This document shows, piece by piece, positions 23,285-35,200 of a stretch of 64,000 nucleotides of DNA; positions within the stretch are counted from its first letter, which is position 1; each line of letters opens with the position of its first letter. Source of the DNA: Hofstenia miamia (lineage: Eukaryota; Xenacoelomorpha; Acoela; Hofsteniidae). The stretch lies in the NCBI GenBank assembly GCA_900660155.1, contig CABFPE010000236.1:872362-936361 (forward strand), written 5' to 3'. The position numbers and the translations under genes are program-made. The notes beneath the pieces were generated by a model that had not been told where the DNA came from, searched no databases, and saw only the letters and a list, made by a program, of their open reading frames with translations.

Positions 23285-25076
23285 TTGTAGTTCAAATAGT
23301 GGATCTTATGTTCGAATGCTATAATTTTTTGTGACTTTAGCTTATGGGAAATCACAAATAACATCAAATATCAAAATTGATCGTTTCTATACTACTTTTT
23401 AAAATATATGCTCCGCTTTTGGTTGGAGTTTATGAAAAATTGAATTCGGCTAAATGAAGTGGGGCAGCATAATTCAAAGTGAAACCGAAAATTAAATTGC
23501 AAAAAAAATTTGATGTACAGTATAAGTGAAAACATAAAAAGTTACGACAGGCCATTTAGTACAAACCTATTTGCTTGAAAAACGCAGAGTTAACAATAAA
23601 GGCATTTTAAACTATATTGTGGCAAAAGAAATATGAAACAAAACAGCAATTAACAAAATTCATTTTTTAGCGACTAAAATCACAATTCGATTGTAACTGA
23701 TGGCGAGTCAAAATGTCTGGATAATATCGTTCACAATCCATTCACACAAACAATGTTTTATTAATAAAATATTGAAAGTTTTCTTTGAAGTTAATGCAGC
23801 ATACACGCCTAAAACCCTTGTGTATCACTTGAAGTATTTAAATTGTTTTTAGGGCTGTGTCTGCATTCAATATCAAAAGAGGTTTGAAAATTATTTGTAT
23901 TTTTGCAAATCACTGTAATATACCATAAATAAATATAACGTAATTTTTTTAGTTCTCCAACTAACACGCGTAATAGTAGAAAGGAAGGTGGCGAGCAAGC
24001 AATAAACTCTTTCATATCCTCCCATCATCAAGAAAAAATTTCATTTCCAAGGAAACGATATAAAATCTAATAAAGTTTTGTTAGTTTTTTGGTTGACATA
24101 AAAGATGTATAAGTAAGTTCTTAGTATTTTTTCATTTAATTCTTGCCTTTACGAAACCAATAGAAATAAATTCGTTTCGTACACAACTCATTACAAATGT
24201 CGCGCGGCTGCCAAATCAATGGCTTCTCTAGATAAATTATTGCCAGCGGCCATACATTTTCCCACATTTCTGAGAGTGAGAAAATCGCAATGGATAATTC
24301 GAGGCAATTGTTAATTTAAGAGGAGTCACGCTGTTTCTTTATTTAGTGATACAGAGAAAATTATTGTGAAATTTAGCTAACGGTGTCCGACTATCTTTTA
24401 AATACTAATTGTGTTGCGGTCATTATTTAATAAACCTGATGCACAGTAGGGGTCGCGTTTAATAAGTAGGTGAAAAAGTTTCATTTAGTTTTTAATTGAA
24501 TTATATTCAAGATGTTTCAACATTTTATAAACGCAACTACATTTCTTATACATCATGTGAGGCTTTCATTTGTTCCCATATGATTATAATATACTCATAT
24601 ATAAAACGAAAAACCTCACTGACTAATTGAAATACATCATTCATAATGAAACTTAAGATTTTCTTTCAATGGTTCCCAATCGAGGTACTCCTTGATTTAA
24701 TTCTCGCAAATTTACGTATTATGGCACTGAGGTAAAAACGGAAAACAACAAGACGAAACTTCCTTTTGATTTAGTGAGTGACCTGACCCGAAGTACCCCG
24801 AAAATATACCATTAAAATTCGATCAAAAATATTAGAATGAATCTAAAAGATTATCAATTTCTACAGATAATTCATAAAAATGGAATTGTATTTGATCCAT
24901 GTCTTCTTATCAAGATAGTAATTGTTTGTGAGTTTGTATTATTTTTAACCAGTAAATATATGCAAAAATGTAATAATTTTACAGGAGCCCACCCAACTTG
25001 AAAATTAACTCTTTGAAAACTACTGAACCTGAAAACTTGCTACTTGTGCTCGTCCCAAACCAATCCAATTCCTGAA
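23285..25076. other. Gene-free region with one possible conserved non-coding block
   Basis: At 24180-24330 a less AT-rich stretch (around GTCGCGCGGCTGCC and GCCAGCGGCC) stands out. With the Vsx gene about 6 kb downstream it may be regulatory; this is inference only. Confidence 0.3.
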
Positions 25077-25266
25077 TATATATATATACTATATATATAT
25101 NNNNNNNNNNNNNNNNNNNNNNNNNNNNNNNNNNNNNNNNNNNNNNNNNNNNNNNNNNNNNNNNNNNNNNNNNNNNNNNNNNNNNNNNNNNNNNNNNNNN
25201 NNNNNNNNNNNNNNNNNNNNNNNNNNNNNNNNNNNNNNNNNNNNNNNNNNNNNNNNNNNNNNNNNN

Positions 25267-25297
<31 letters not shown>
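25077..25297. repeat. (TA)n tract with internal 166-base gap
   Basis: (TA)n on both sides of an N run at 25101-25266. The gap is evidently collapsed microsatellite. Confidence 0.9.
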
Positions 25298-25300
<3 letters not shown>

Positions 25301-26290
25301 TATATTGGAAGTTTCTACGCTTTTTCCAATTGAGATTTAAGCAAATAATTTTTAAAATTTTAGAGAAGTTTCATATAAAACTGTTCTCAATTATATATAT
25401 ATATATATATAAACATGGAACAGCTCAATAGTCACATAGTCAATTCGAATTGAAAAAATAACAAACTTTTAATGTGAAGTGCATGAGATAGTCACGCAAG
25501 TACTCCAACATTAAAAATTCCCATCTGTGGCGCATGTAAAGCTTAATGGGATTGGAAATGCCTTAAAAGTGTACATTTTTATTGGTTTTCACAACATATT
25601 TGCCGTGAAATATGCTCTCATATCATTTACGTTGTACAGCAGTAGAACAACGGGATACCTTATAGGATCGATATCGAATGGCATAGAGAATTCTTGTCCC
25701 ATAAGAATCCTGTGCGGTATTGCTTAGTTAGAATACATTAACTATACAGTAGACATGTAGATGCAAGAACCTAAACTTTGATAAATTTTCATTTTATCCT
25801 CAAACAAAACAGCGTGGGAATTTTTGAGAATCTTTTTATGATCATGGAATATAGATATTAACAATATGAAAGAACCACCATCTTCGTTCTTAAAACGCGA
25901 ACTCCGACTTTACGTACAGCTCACCTAAATGAATTTGGGAGGTCTATCTACACCTAAAGAAAACAGATAAAGTTCACTGTTGATGGCATGGGTTTTAAAC
26001 CTTATATCTACCAAACCATTTGGTATGAAGAAAAATAAATAACCGGAATTTTTAAAGAAAAATAGTTGAGATTTTCAAATTTAGTGCAAATTTCCAACCA
26101 AAATTAGAATTGAAGCACGTTCATCAATAGATGTGTCCATGCCTCACGATTTCCAAATTTGCTAGTGGGTTTGGAGTAAATGCTCTGTAAATGCAGAAAT
26201 TTCGATACACATTTGTTGCGGTTAGACTTAGTTCTTAGAAAGAGTTAAAATTGATTTTTAAACTGAAATCTTCTGAAATCTGAAAAAAAA
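25298..26290. other. AT-rich region with a dispersed repeat copy
   Basis: A short (TA)n tract at about 25393-25412. At 26115-26215 there is a segment related to 39430-39520 and more weakly to 27545-27615. Confidence 0.4.
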
Positions 26291-27160
26291 TGAAAGTCAA
26301 GATTTTAAATTTACACATTCTGTACAAATCTGCCTAAGTTTTCCAAAGATTTGAAGATTATGAACGTTCAGGGAGAATAGTGATTGCAATGATAGTTCAA
26401 AGCATTGTCCTAGTCGAACAAGAAGTGAATGGTGATCGAAGTTTGAAAGCAAAAGAAATAGCAGCAAGTGTTGATATGTCAAAAACAACCGTCCTTAAGA
26501 TTTTGTATGACCATCTTCATATAAGCAACATCAGTGTAAGACGGGTTCCCAAGAGTGTCGGATGAAAGAGTTTTTGAATTCTGTAAAATCAAGAAAAATG
26601 CATTTATCCAATCAATTTTAACTGGAGATACCGGTACTCAACTGTGATCTTTAATCTAAAGGGGAATCGATGGAATGGCGTCATTAATAGAGGCGCCTAC
26701 AAGAAACGTCAAAGTGGCCCCTTCAAAAAAAAGCTGATGGCAATGATTTTTTCGGATTTGAAAGAAATTTCAATTGTTGAAATACAGTGATAAATGGTGA
26801 ATATTAAGGACATCAATAAAAAAAGGACGCGGGTAGCTAAATAGAGGAGTGCATCTTCTTCATGCCAATAATCCAATGGACACACGCTGCAATTGAAAAG
26901 AAAGGCATTTTTGATTGCGGTTTCACAGCATTGAGCCACCCACCCTATGATCCACACCTGGCTCTCAGTGCTTATTATTTATTCTCCAAACTCAAATTCG
27001 ACCTGAGATGGAGAAAATGTTCGATTGACGATGAAGTCAACTCAGCAATTTTTTAACATTTTAAATGCAAAGGCAAGGACAATTTATCATTGGCATTGAA
27101 ATGCTTATTTCAATAGGTGCATTAATCTTCTAGAGGACTATATTGAAAAGTAATAAAATT
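26291..27160 (+). pseudogene. mariner (DD34D-like) transposase relic
   Basis: In order on the + strand: SLKAKEIAASVDMSKTTVLK (HTH), VRRVPKSV (matching the mariner WVPR-L motif), scattered middle pieces, then AAIEKKGIF, HPPYDPHLALSAYYLFSKLK (matching HPPYSPDLAPSDY-LF-LK) and near 27130 DYIEK. The catalytic Asp in PHLALSAY is lost and many frameshifts occur. Family recognition is from established mariner motifs. Confidence 0.7.
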
Positions 27161-30100
27161 ATTTTTGTTCTTGTTGTATTATTAATGTAAGTAGATCGAG
27201 AACGTTTGGACCTTCCCTCGTATGTTGTGGTTAAGCGACTTTAAAAATCATAGAAATAATTAAATTTAAGAACATTTACTTTATAAATGAAAACCTTATT
27301 AGTATTTAGTTTCCGGGGTATATAGAACTGTAAAAGCAAATTTCAAAGGGGAACTTCTTTACGAGTCACGGCGACCTCGGCCTCTCGCACGACGCTCTTC
27401 AATGGTGTTTAGGCATTTTATCTGCGTAAATAAAAACGCTTGAACTTAGATTTTGCTTCCATGAGTTTTGGTACTCCTACTACTCTGAACTTTAGATATG
27501 GAGAGAATTTAAGAAGTTCATAAAAATAGAAACTTTAGTTCAAATGTTCAACAACAAATGTGTCCATATCTCACGCTTGGAGAAAAAATTTGTTTGAAAA
27601 TGTGGACAAAACTGTTTGTTCGTTTAAAGCACCACCAGGCTGTTTAAGTTTAACTCTTGAAATGCTTAATGCTCTTTTAATAATTTAGCATGGATGTTAG
27701 AATTAGACTAATTTAGAAAAGATTATTGTTTTCTCAGTCTGTAAAAGTTATCATTTTCAACTTAAGATTCGCTCAGTTTGAATAAAAATTTTTACTTAAA
27801 ATGGGCCGAAATGGTGTTAATTTAATTGACCCCAGTCGGATTTGGGCTGGCCCGAAAGTTTTATGACCGCGATCTTGGTGGCTTGTCTCATATTTGATCA
27901 AGACACCATCTTTTGTTTCTAGTGTGTCTACTGACCTCTTCTGGTTCTCAACGCACTAACACCAAAGTAAGATAACCAGCACAGTATCTACTTGATGACT
28001 TTAAATTCAAGGTTTCCATCTGGGGTATATGTGTGAAACTATATAAAAGTTTCCTATATTTACACATCTGTCTCCCTACGCATTAAGTAACGCGATGCTA
28101 ATGGATACCACTATATCTATTTTGCACAAATGAGTCCAAAATAAAAAAATCATTCATTTTTAGTCACTTGCAAATAGGTGAAGTTGCTAGGATTCCCTTG
28201 GGATGCAAGCAACTTAGATAGTGTAATGTTGCTCTTGCTATATCATATCACTTTCGTTCCATTCACCCTGATTCAGACTCAGGGTTTGCTTGAACTACGC
28301 TTTTTACTACATAAAAACAATCCACTTCACCTGAGAAATGTGTGAATATCAATAGGCGATAACTAGATAAGGCTAGTTAAGATGAGGTATAAAAATGTTT
28401 TGATAAATACAGAAAAGTTTAATTTGTTGCCTGTAAATCCAAGGTATATACGAGTCTGACAGTCAAAGTTCCAAAGAACAAATTTTAACAACATTCTTTT
28501 TTTGAATCGATGACATACAAAATAATAAAAAGTAATTGATTTTCTGCGTTATTTCACTTGAAAAAATAATTGGCTTCTTCAATTGATGAATAAATTATGA
28601 CTGAATCTCCGAGAGAAAATTCAAAATAATTAGTACTATGCACTTAGTACCTTTTCTAGTATTGTAGTTAATGTAGATGCCTTCCAGTGTCATTAACCAT
28701 AGCAATTTAGAAGATATTATTTTAATAAAATTGGCATGGATTGATTCGAAGAAAGAGAAGTGAAAAAAACTTGAAGCTTTAAAATGAACTTATCAATATC
28801 CAATAAATATTCAGCTAAACAGTTGTAAAGTTCATTAGTTCTTGTAATTGGCTATAACTAGGATTTTTGTAAGTTTTACAGTTACAGCGCCCAATTTCAA
28901 AACATATTTGATGAATACAGAAAACTTTTAAGCTGAACTATTTTCAGTCCACTTTTGAATGTGTTGAAGTCCATGGATGCTTAGAATAAATAGTCAAATT
29001 TTGAATAAACCCAAATAATATTATTTGAAGTTTAAGATTAGATTACATTAATGATGTTTTATTTGGAGAAGTGTAAAAATGCTGAATTAGTGATTGAAGA
29101 ATTATTTATATATTAGCAAAGTTATTGAGTACCATCCTTGCTTCAGAAGTTGTCCTACATCCAATGATTAGATTTTGAAAAATGTCAATTTAAAGCTTAA
29201 TGTAAAACATAATGTTAAAAATGGGTTTCGAATGAGTCTTGAATTGTTCGGTTTTATGTTTAAAAATTATTTTTGACGCGTCAGAAATTTTTTCATAAGT
29301 TGTTTCTGAATTTTGCAAAAATATTGATAAATTACTACAGTGATGTACAAAACTCGATAGAAACTTTCGTCATAACTTTGAGTAACTCATTAGTTATTAT
29401 TACGTGCTGTCACACCTTAAAAATCAAAACGTGCTGAGTTCTTAGAAGCAAAATTAGCTGTTGAAAAAGTATTGTCCACTTATTTAATAACATAGCTTAC
29501 ATTTCACTGGATGCTTTATAAGTATTAAAAAGTATCTATATGGAGTGCATCGCCCATGGCAACTCAGGCACTCCGTTCATATTTCGTGACAGATGACGAG
29601 TGCATGTAGTTGAGATTAAAAATTAATATCAGAAAGTTAGAGCATTCGGAAATTTGGGGCAAATAGATGAAGCGTTTTGATTACTGGACTTTAATCGTCC
29701 ACTATGATGAATACAGTCATTTTCATATCTAATAATTATGGTAATTATGTTGGATTTTACACAATGTTCTCTTGTGCAAAGTTTACTGCCACACGGTACT
29801 TTGGCAATGACTGTTTTGCCGTATTCAACTGGACAAATAGGATTTCTTAACACTCGCGTATCCTATCTAGTGTTTCATCACCCTTAGTCTAAGATAGATA
29901 AATTAAGTGAAAAATTTCAAAGCAGTCATGAAAAGTATTAGCATCTTTATATCACTAGAAATTGTTTTGGACTTTGTGAAGTAAAATTTAATAATGTTAA
30001 AGTATACTAATCAAAATATATTAAAACTATTGTGTAAATGACATTGTGAGATGTGCTAAATTTATATAATATTTATTATTAAATAGCTATGCTGTGAGAA

Positions 30101-30439
30101 GTATATTTTTTGCAATTAATTAAATTCGATATTTAATCAAAATTTATATCCATTTTGAATGTACTTTTACTGTTAATTTAATTACATTTTTTTTCAAATT
30201 CTATATTGTATTTTAATAGTATTTCCTGCATGAACATATCGTTAAACCAAATCTGGGCTAATTAAAGATGTTAAAATCTAAAAAAACTGATTGACACGTT
30301 AATTAGCAGTAAGGGTCTAATTGAAAATTAAAGCTTAATTACATAATTAAACATAGATTTCTGAAGGAGAAGCAGCTGGGAGAAATTTTGACGCAAACAA
30401 AGAAAAATACACTAATTTATTTTCGATTCAACATATATC
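27161..30439. other. Intergenic region upstream of Vsx, no genes recognised
   Basis: Contains a weak dispersed repeat at 27545-27615 and a small GC-richer patch at 27360-27410. Minus-strand frame 29629-29853 has no recognisable domain. No TE signature found, so part of this may be Vsx regulatory DNA. Confidence 0.35.
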
Positions 30440-30634
30440 ACGTGACGAATCAATCTAATGAAGTCAATCAAATCGCTTTGCGTTGATATCGCCCAATCCC
30501 TGAAACATCGCGCTCTGATTGGTTGGCCTACTCATTAATTGGAGGATGGATATCTTCCTTGATTCGATTGGCCATTTATAATATTCATTGAAAACTTCAA
30601 TAAAAGAATTAATTATGAAAAGTCATAACTAAGA
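30440..30634 (+). promoter_or_regulatory. Probable Vsx promoter / 5'UTR
   Basis: Directly upstream of the Vsx start. It holds CACGTGAC (about 30439), CCAAT elements in both orientations (GCCCAATCC near 30491, GATTGGTTGGCC near 30518, CGATTGGCC near 30565), a TATA-like TTTATAATA at 30575-30583 and homeodomain-type TTAATT/ATTA cores near 30535 and 30610. Less AT-rich than its surroundings. The transcription start is not determinable here. Confidence 0.45.
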
Positions 30635-30986
30635 ATGAGCGGCCCCACAATGAACTTTCAACAGTTAATCTCCTCTCAGCAACCTCAAAGAAGTCCGTTT
30701 GGTATCAATGAACTCTTAGGGTTAGATGCAAGTTCAGACAGCAGTCGCCAATTTAATCACAACCTGGCATTTTTTAACTCCATGAATGCATCAACAATGT
30801 GTCCCCCGAATTATACGCCAGCTTCAACTTTGTTTGATACCACCCAAGGGTATCTAGCACGCGGTACTGCTCCCTTTTTGCCCTCAATTTATTCATCTTG
30901 CAATTCTGCTGTAAAAAACAATCTTCCAGCGTCATTCCCTTTCACCAATTCTTCGGTTTCTTCTTCCCCTGCTACACAAAATGCAT
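30635..30986 (+). CDS. Vsx: Vsx exon 1
   Basis: Start ATG followed by SGPTMNF, with the octapeptide and a Ser/Asn/Pro-rich region. Donor GTGAGT at 30987; exon ends in phase 1. Confidence 0.88.
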
Positions 30987-32120
30987 GTGAGTATTTGTCT
31001 ATGTTTGTCTTAATATTAACTTTTTATACTAACTTGTTTATCTCATAATCTTAAAGCTTAGATATATACAAAACAATCAAAATTGAGCAACCAGTTTTGC
31101 TTAATATCCTCGCTTTTTGCTTAGAAATATATTTCATATGTAAATTTACATGGATTTGCTTATGCAAAAATTAGTTATTGACCCGCACATTTTGAAATTG
31201 AAACAAATTTAAATGAATATGCTTTTAAAATATTACCCTCTGTGTAAAATGTCTGTATGCACGCTATACAAAGATGAATAATTATGCATCGATTACCAGC
31301 TTGCAGCTAATTCTATGTTAATGGGTTGGACAAATCGCAATGTTCCATTTTTTAATAAAAAAACAGTGTACAGTGGAATGTTCTTGGATTATTTTTATTC
31401 ATGACAAGCATGAAAGGTGCCCAGATAAGTGAGCGTAGGAAATTACAAATTGTATTGCATTGCCAAAGCTGTATTCAAATAACTCAGAACGCAGAAGCTT
31501 CGGAGAAATACTCTAAATCTGCACATTATCCAAATTCTTCATATAGTTCTTCATTATATATTTTTCACAATGCATTACACTTTGTAATTTTCACTTTCAC
31601 TTATATGTGCACCATGCATACTTGTGTTGCTAGGTAAGAATAAACATAGTCCAATAACATACCACTGTAAACTGCCTTTGGAAAATTACGATTGTTCAAC
31701 ATATTAATACACGACTAGCTTCAAGCTGGTAATCGACGTATAACTATTGATTTCTGTATAGAGTTCACACAGACTTTTTACACAGAGGGTACTATTTAAA
31801 AAAAGTTGTAGAGTAGTGATTTTTGCATTTGATAATTTCAAGTATTCAAATATTAATATTATCGACAAACGAAAACCAAAAATGTTTTGTTAATGAAGCT
31901 AGTTCTATCTAGCAATGTTACGATATACTGCATATACATTTGTTTCTGTATAAATCCAAATAATAAAATGCAATTTATTGAATTATTTGACAAATTTGAG
32001 CAAACTCAGAAGGCGATGCATTGGTATCACCCTGAAGCTTACCAACAAAAATAGCAAAAGTTTACAAAATGCAAAAATGATTAAATACAATATGCATAGA
32101 TACATACATGTATTTAGAGC

Positions 32121-32203
<83 letters not shown>

Positions 32204-35200
32204 CTAGATATAGTTTTTGAAATACCAGAACATAATTATGCAAGTTTAGTGACATTCAGCGATATTCTTACCAATGGATCTTCAACCACCGAGAACAGAA
32301 ATATTAGTAATTTATTCATTAATGGTCTCAGCAAGAAAAAGAAAAAGCGAAGGCGTCATAGGTAAGACCACTAGAAATTTAGTAGCTTGTTACTGATAAT
32401 TCATTATATTCCAAAAATTACAAATTTTAGTTAAAATATCTTGAAAGTTGTAGAATTGTGTAGGTTTTCCGTTATCACAAGCATTTATTAACATCATTTT
32501 GGGCTTTCAATTTTCAGCTTTACAAAGTTTGAAACAAACATGTTATTGTCAGCAATATGAGTGACACATATTCTGAAAGTGCATGTGTTTCTAAGTTGCA
32601 ATTGGCAATTGTAATAAAAATTAATTAGACGTTGTGAATATGAGAAGCTATAGAAGTGGAGTTTTGGCGGTGAACTTCCAAAACTACTGATATAGTCTAA
32701 TTTAATTAAATGACAAGAAATGTCATTGTTTTACAAACCACTATATCAACATCTGATAAACATATGTACCTCGTAATTGCAGTCTGGACACGAAGCATTC
32801 TTGTTAAATGACAATATTATTTAATTTACCAAATGGTCAATGCGTGTAAAAACAGAACCTCGCTTAAAAATCAGCGATAGGGAAAACAACCTACCCTGTA
32901 AGATTGAATATATCATTTGACTCGGGAGTTATGTCAAAATTCATACCAAATTGACATAAGTATTATATTTAGAACGATTTTTACAAGTTTACAAATAGAT
33001 GAACTAGAAAAGGCCTTCAGCGAGGCTCATTATCCTGATGTATATGCTCGTGAGATGCTATCCTTGAAAACTGACTTGCCAGAAGATAGAATCCAGGTAA
33101 TCATTTTAGTAACTTAGTTGTTCAAACTTGTGAATAAGGCTGCATGTCTGTGCTTTCTGAAATTTGAACCGCTACCAAAGTTCAATTTGTTAATAATTTG
33201 GAACGATGTCAATGCTTTGGAAAATCGGGAAAACAACTACCAATAGTTCCACTGCGATTTGGCCTTAAACTCCAACAATTTATTTCTGATAAAAGAAAGT
33301 TTAAGCCAATAAAATAACTTATTACCAATTATCAAGAGGTGAAAAGTACACATCATCTTTGATTCATAGTTACTTAACTTCGTCCTTCATGTATAAGGAT
33401 TTTAAATAATTTGGTATGTTTTGGGCGTTATGTTTACTATCTTTGTTATTTCAAGCAATAAATGCCAGACTTAAACTCAATATAATGCAAAATAAGAAAA
33501 CACAATTTTCTAAATTATCTTTCAAAAGGATGTGTGGTGTCCGTAAATCCACTTACTTGCAGGCTTTAAAAATCTAATTTTACATTATCAAGTTAAAAAA
33601 ATAATTCATTTTCTATTTTACAATATGTTTATAAAAGAGTCTATAAATTTTGAAGAAATAGTAATTCATTAGTAACTAATTTTGATTAATGCAGACAATT
33701 TTAAATATTTCAAATATTTAAATGAATAAATTGAAAGGCGCCTATAAAAACGAACTTACTATACACTACATTAATTTAAACACATTTTTTGATGTGCAAG
33801 TCAGAAGTTCTATAATAGAAGGAGAATAGCTTTTATTGTAATTAATTAATCAATTTCTTAAAGTAATAAAAATATTAACACACAAATTGCATGTTAATTG
33901 TTTGTGAGCGTTACTAAAATTGGAGTTAAGTCTTTATTTTGCGCTTTTCAGCACCGCAGCTCTTAAAATGATCTCTTAGAGAACAAAGGATCTATTCTCT
34001 TAATTTAGGGGTTAACTATTCGCAATATTTGAAAAAAAATTAATTGGAAATGTTTAATTTACTCTCTCGCCTACCCCAGCGCGAACACGAGCGTTAAATA
34101 CACCAGCTAATAAACGTGACAAATTCTTAATTAAATCTCAGTCTAAAAAATTAACACCACTGTTTAAAGGCAGGTTTACACTTGACTTATAATTTCTTCC
34201 ATCGTGGCGTATTGTGAGGCTTTCAATTATATCCTTTCAACCTTTGCGCAGACGTTTTAACTGCGTTAAAAGCTAATTTTTTAACAAAATAAGACTTTTT
34301 TGTTTGTGAAACGCTTCGTTATTAGCTCAAATAACAATAATTAGAGAAATGTTTTTTTCAATTCCTACCACACTCATTTCACTAATTAGAAAATTGTTCA
34401 CTAATAAAATGGAACATTCACTCGGCGTTCAATGCACATTTCAATACTTTCTTACCATGTTTAAATTCTAATTTTCTAAAAACAATTTTTGCAGATTTCG
34501 CAAATTTGCAGCTTTGCAATAGTCTTAACATGACGTTTTGCAAGAGTGTAACCTTGTAAATCAGTGATAACGAGTTTTTGCAAAGGAAACTACCGTCATT
34601 GCAATTTGCATTTATCCATATAGTTAACTAGTACTACAACCAATAGTTGTCTGCAAAATATTAATGACGCATTGAATTTTTAGGTGAATTTGTACATGGT
34701 AAAAGTTCTTTACACAATGTATAATCTTCACATATTTTTGTAAGTTTTATGGATTCATTGATTTCTCTAGAGATCTATTCTTAAAAGATGAGTCGTTAAT
34801 TGCTTTGTATGTTTACAGAACCTCATATAAATTAATTGGGAGCAGAAGAGTATATGTTGAAAAACTAGTTAGCAAAAGCATTGTTAAGCTCAAACCATGG
34901 ACTTCTAAACTAATTAGTTTAGAAGTCCATGGCTCAAACTTTTTGTCCAGTGCAAATGCAAAGTCATCATAATTCAATTTTCGAGCAAGAATTTTTATAA
35001 TTTCAAAATTACTTCAACCAGATATTATTCTACAGACACATACGCATATATATATATATATATATATATATCAGCGCTATGTATAGAAACCATGATAACA
35101 TCAGCGCTGTAGTTTTTTGGCGGTGTGTACTTTTGCAACTTTCACAACTTCGATTATATATATTCTTTTTCACTATGTAATGAAAATTGGTGAATTTTTA

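Noticed and set aside
31978-32255. IYIYIY-rich frames on both strands
   Set aside because: Products of the (TA)n tract beside Vsx exon 2.
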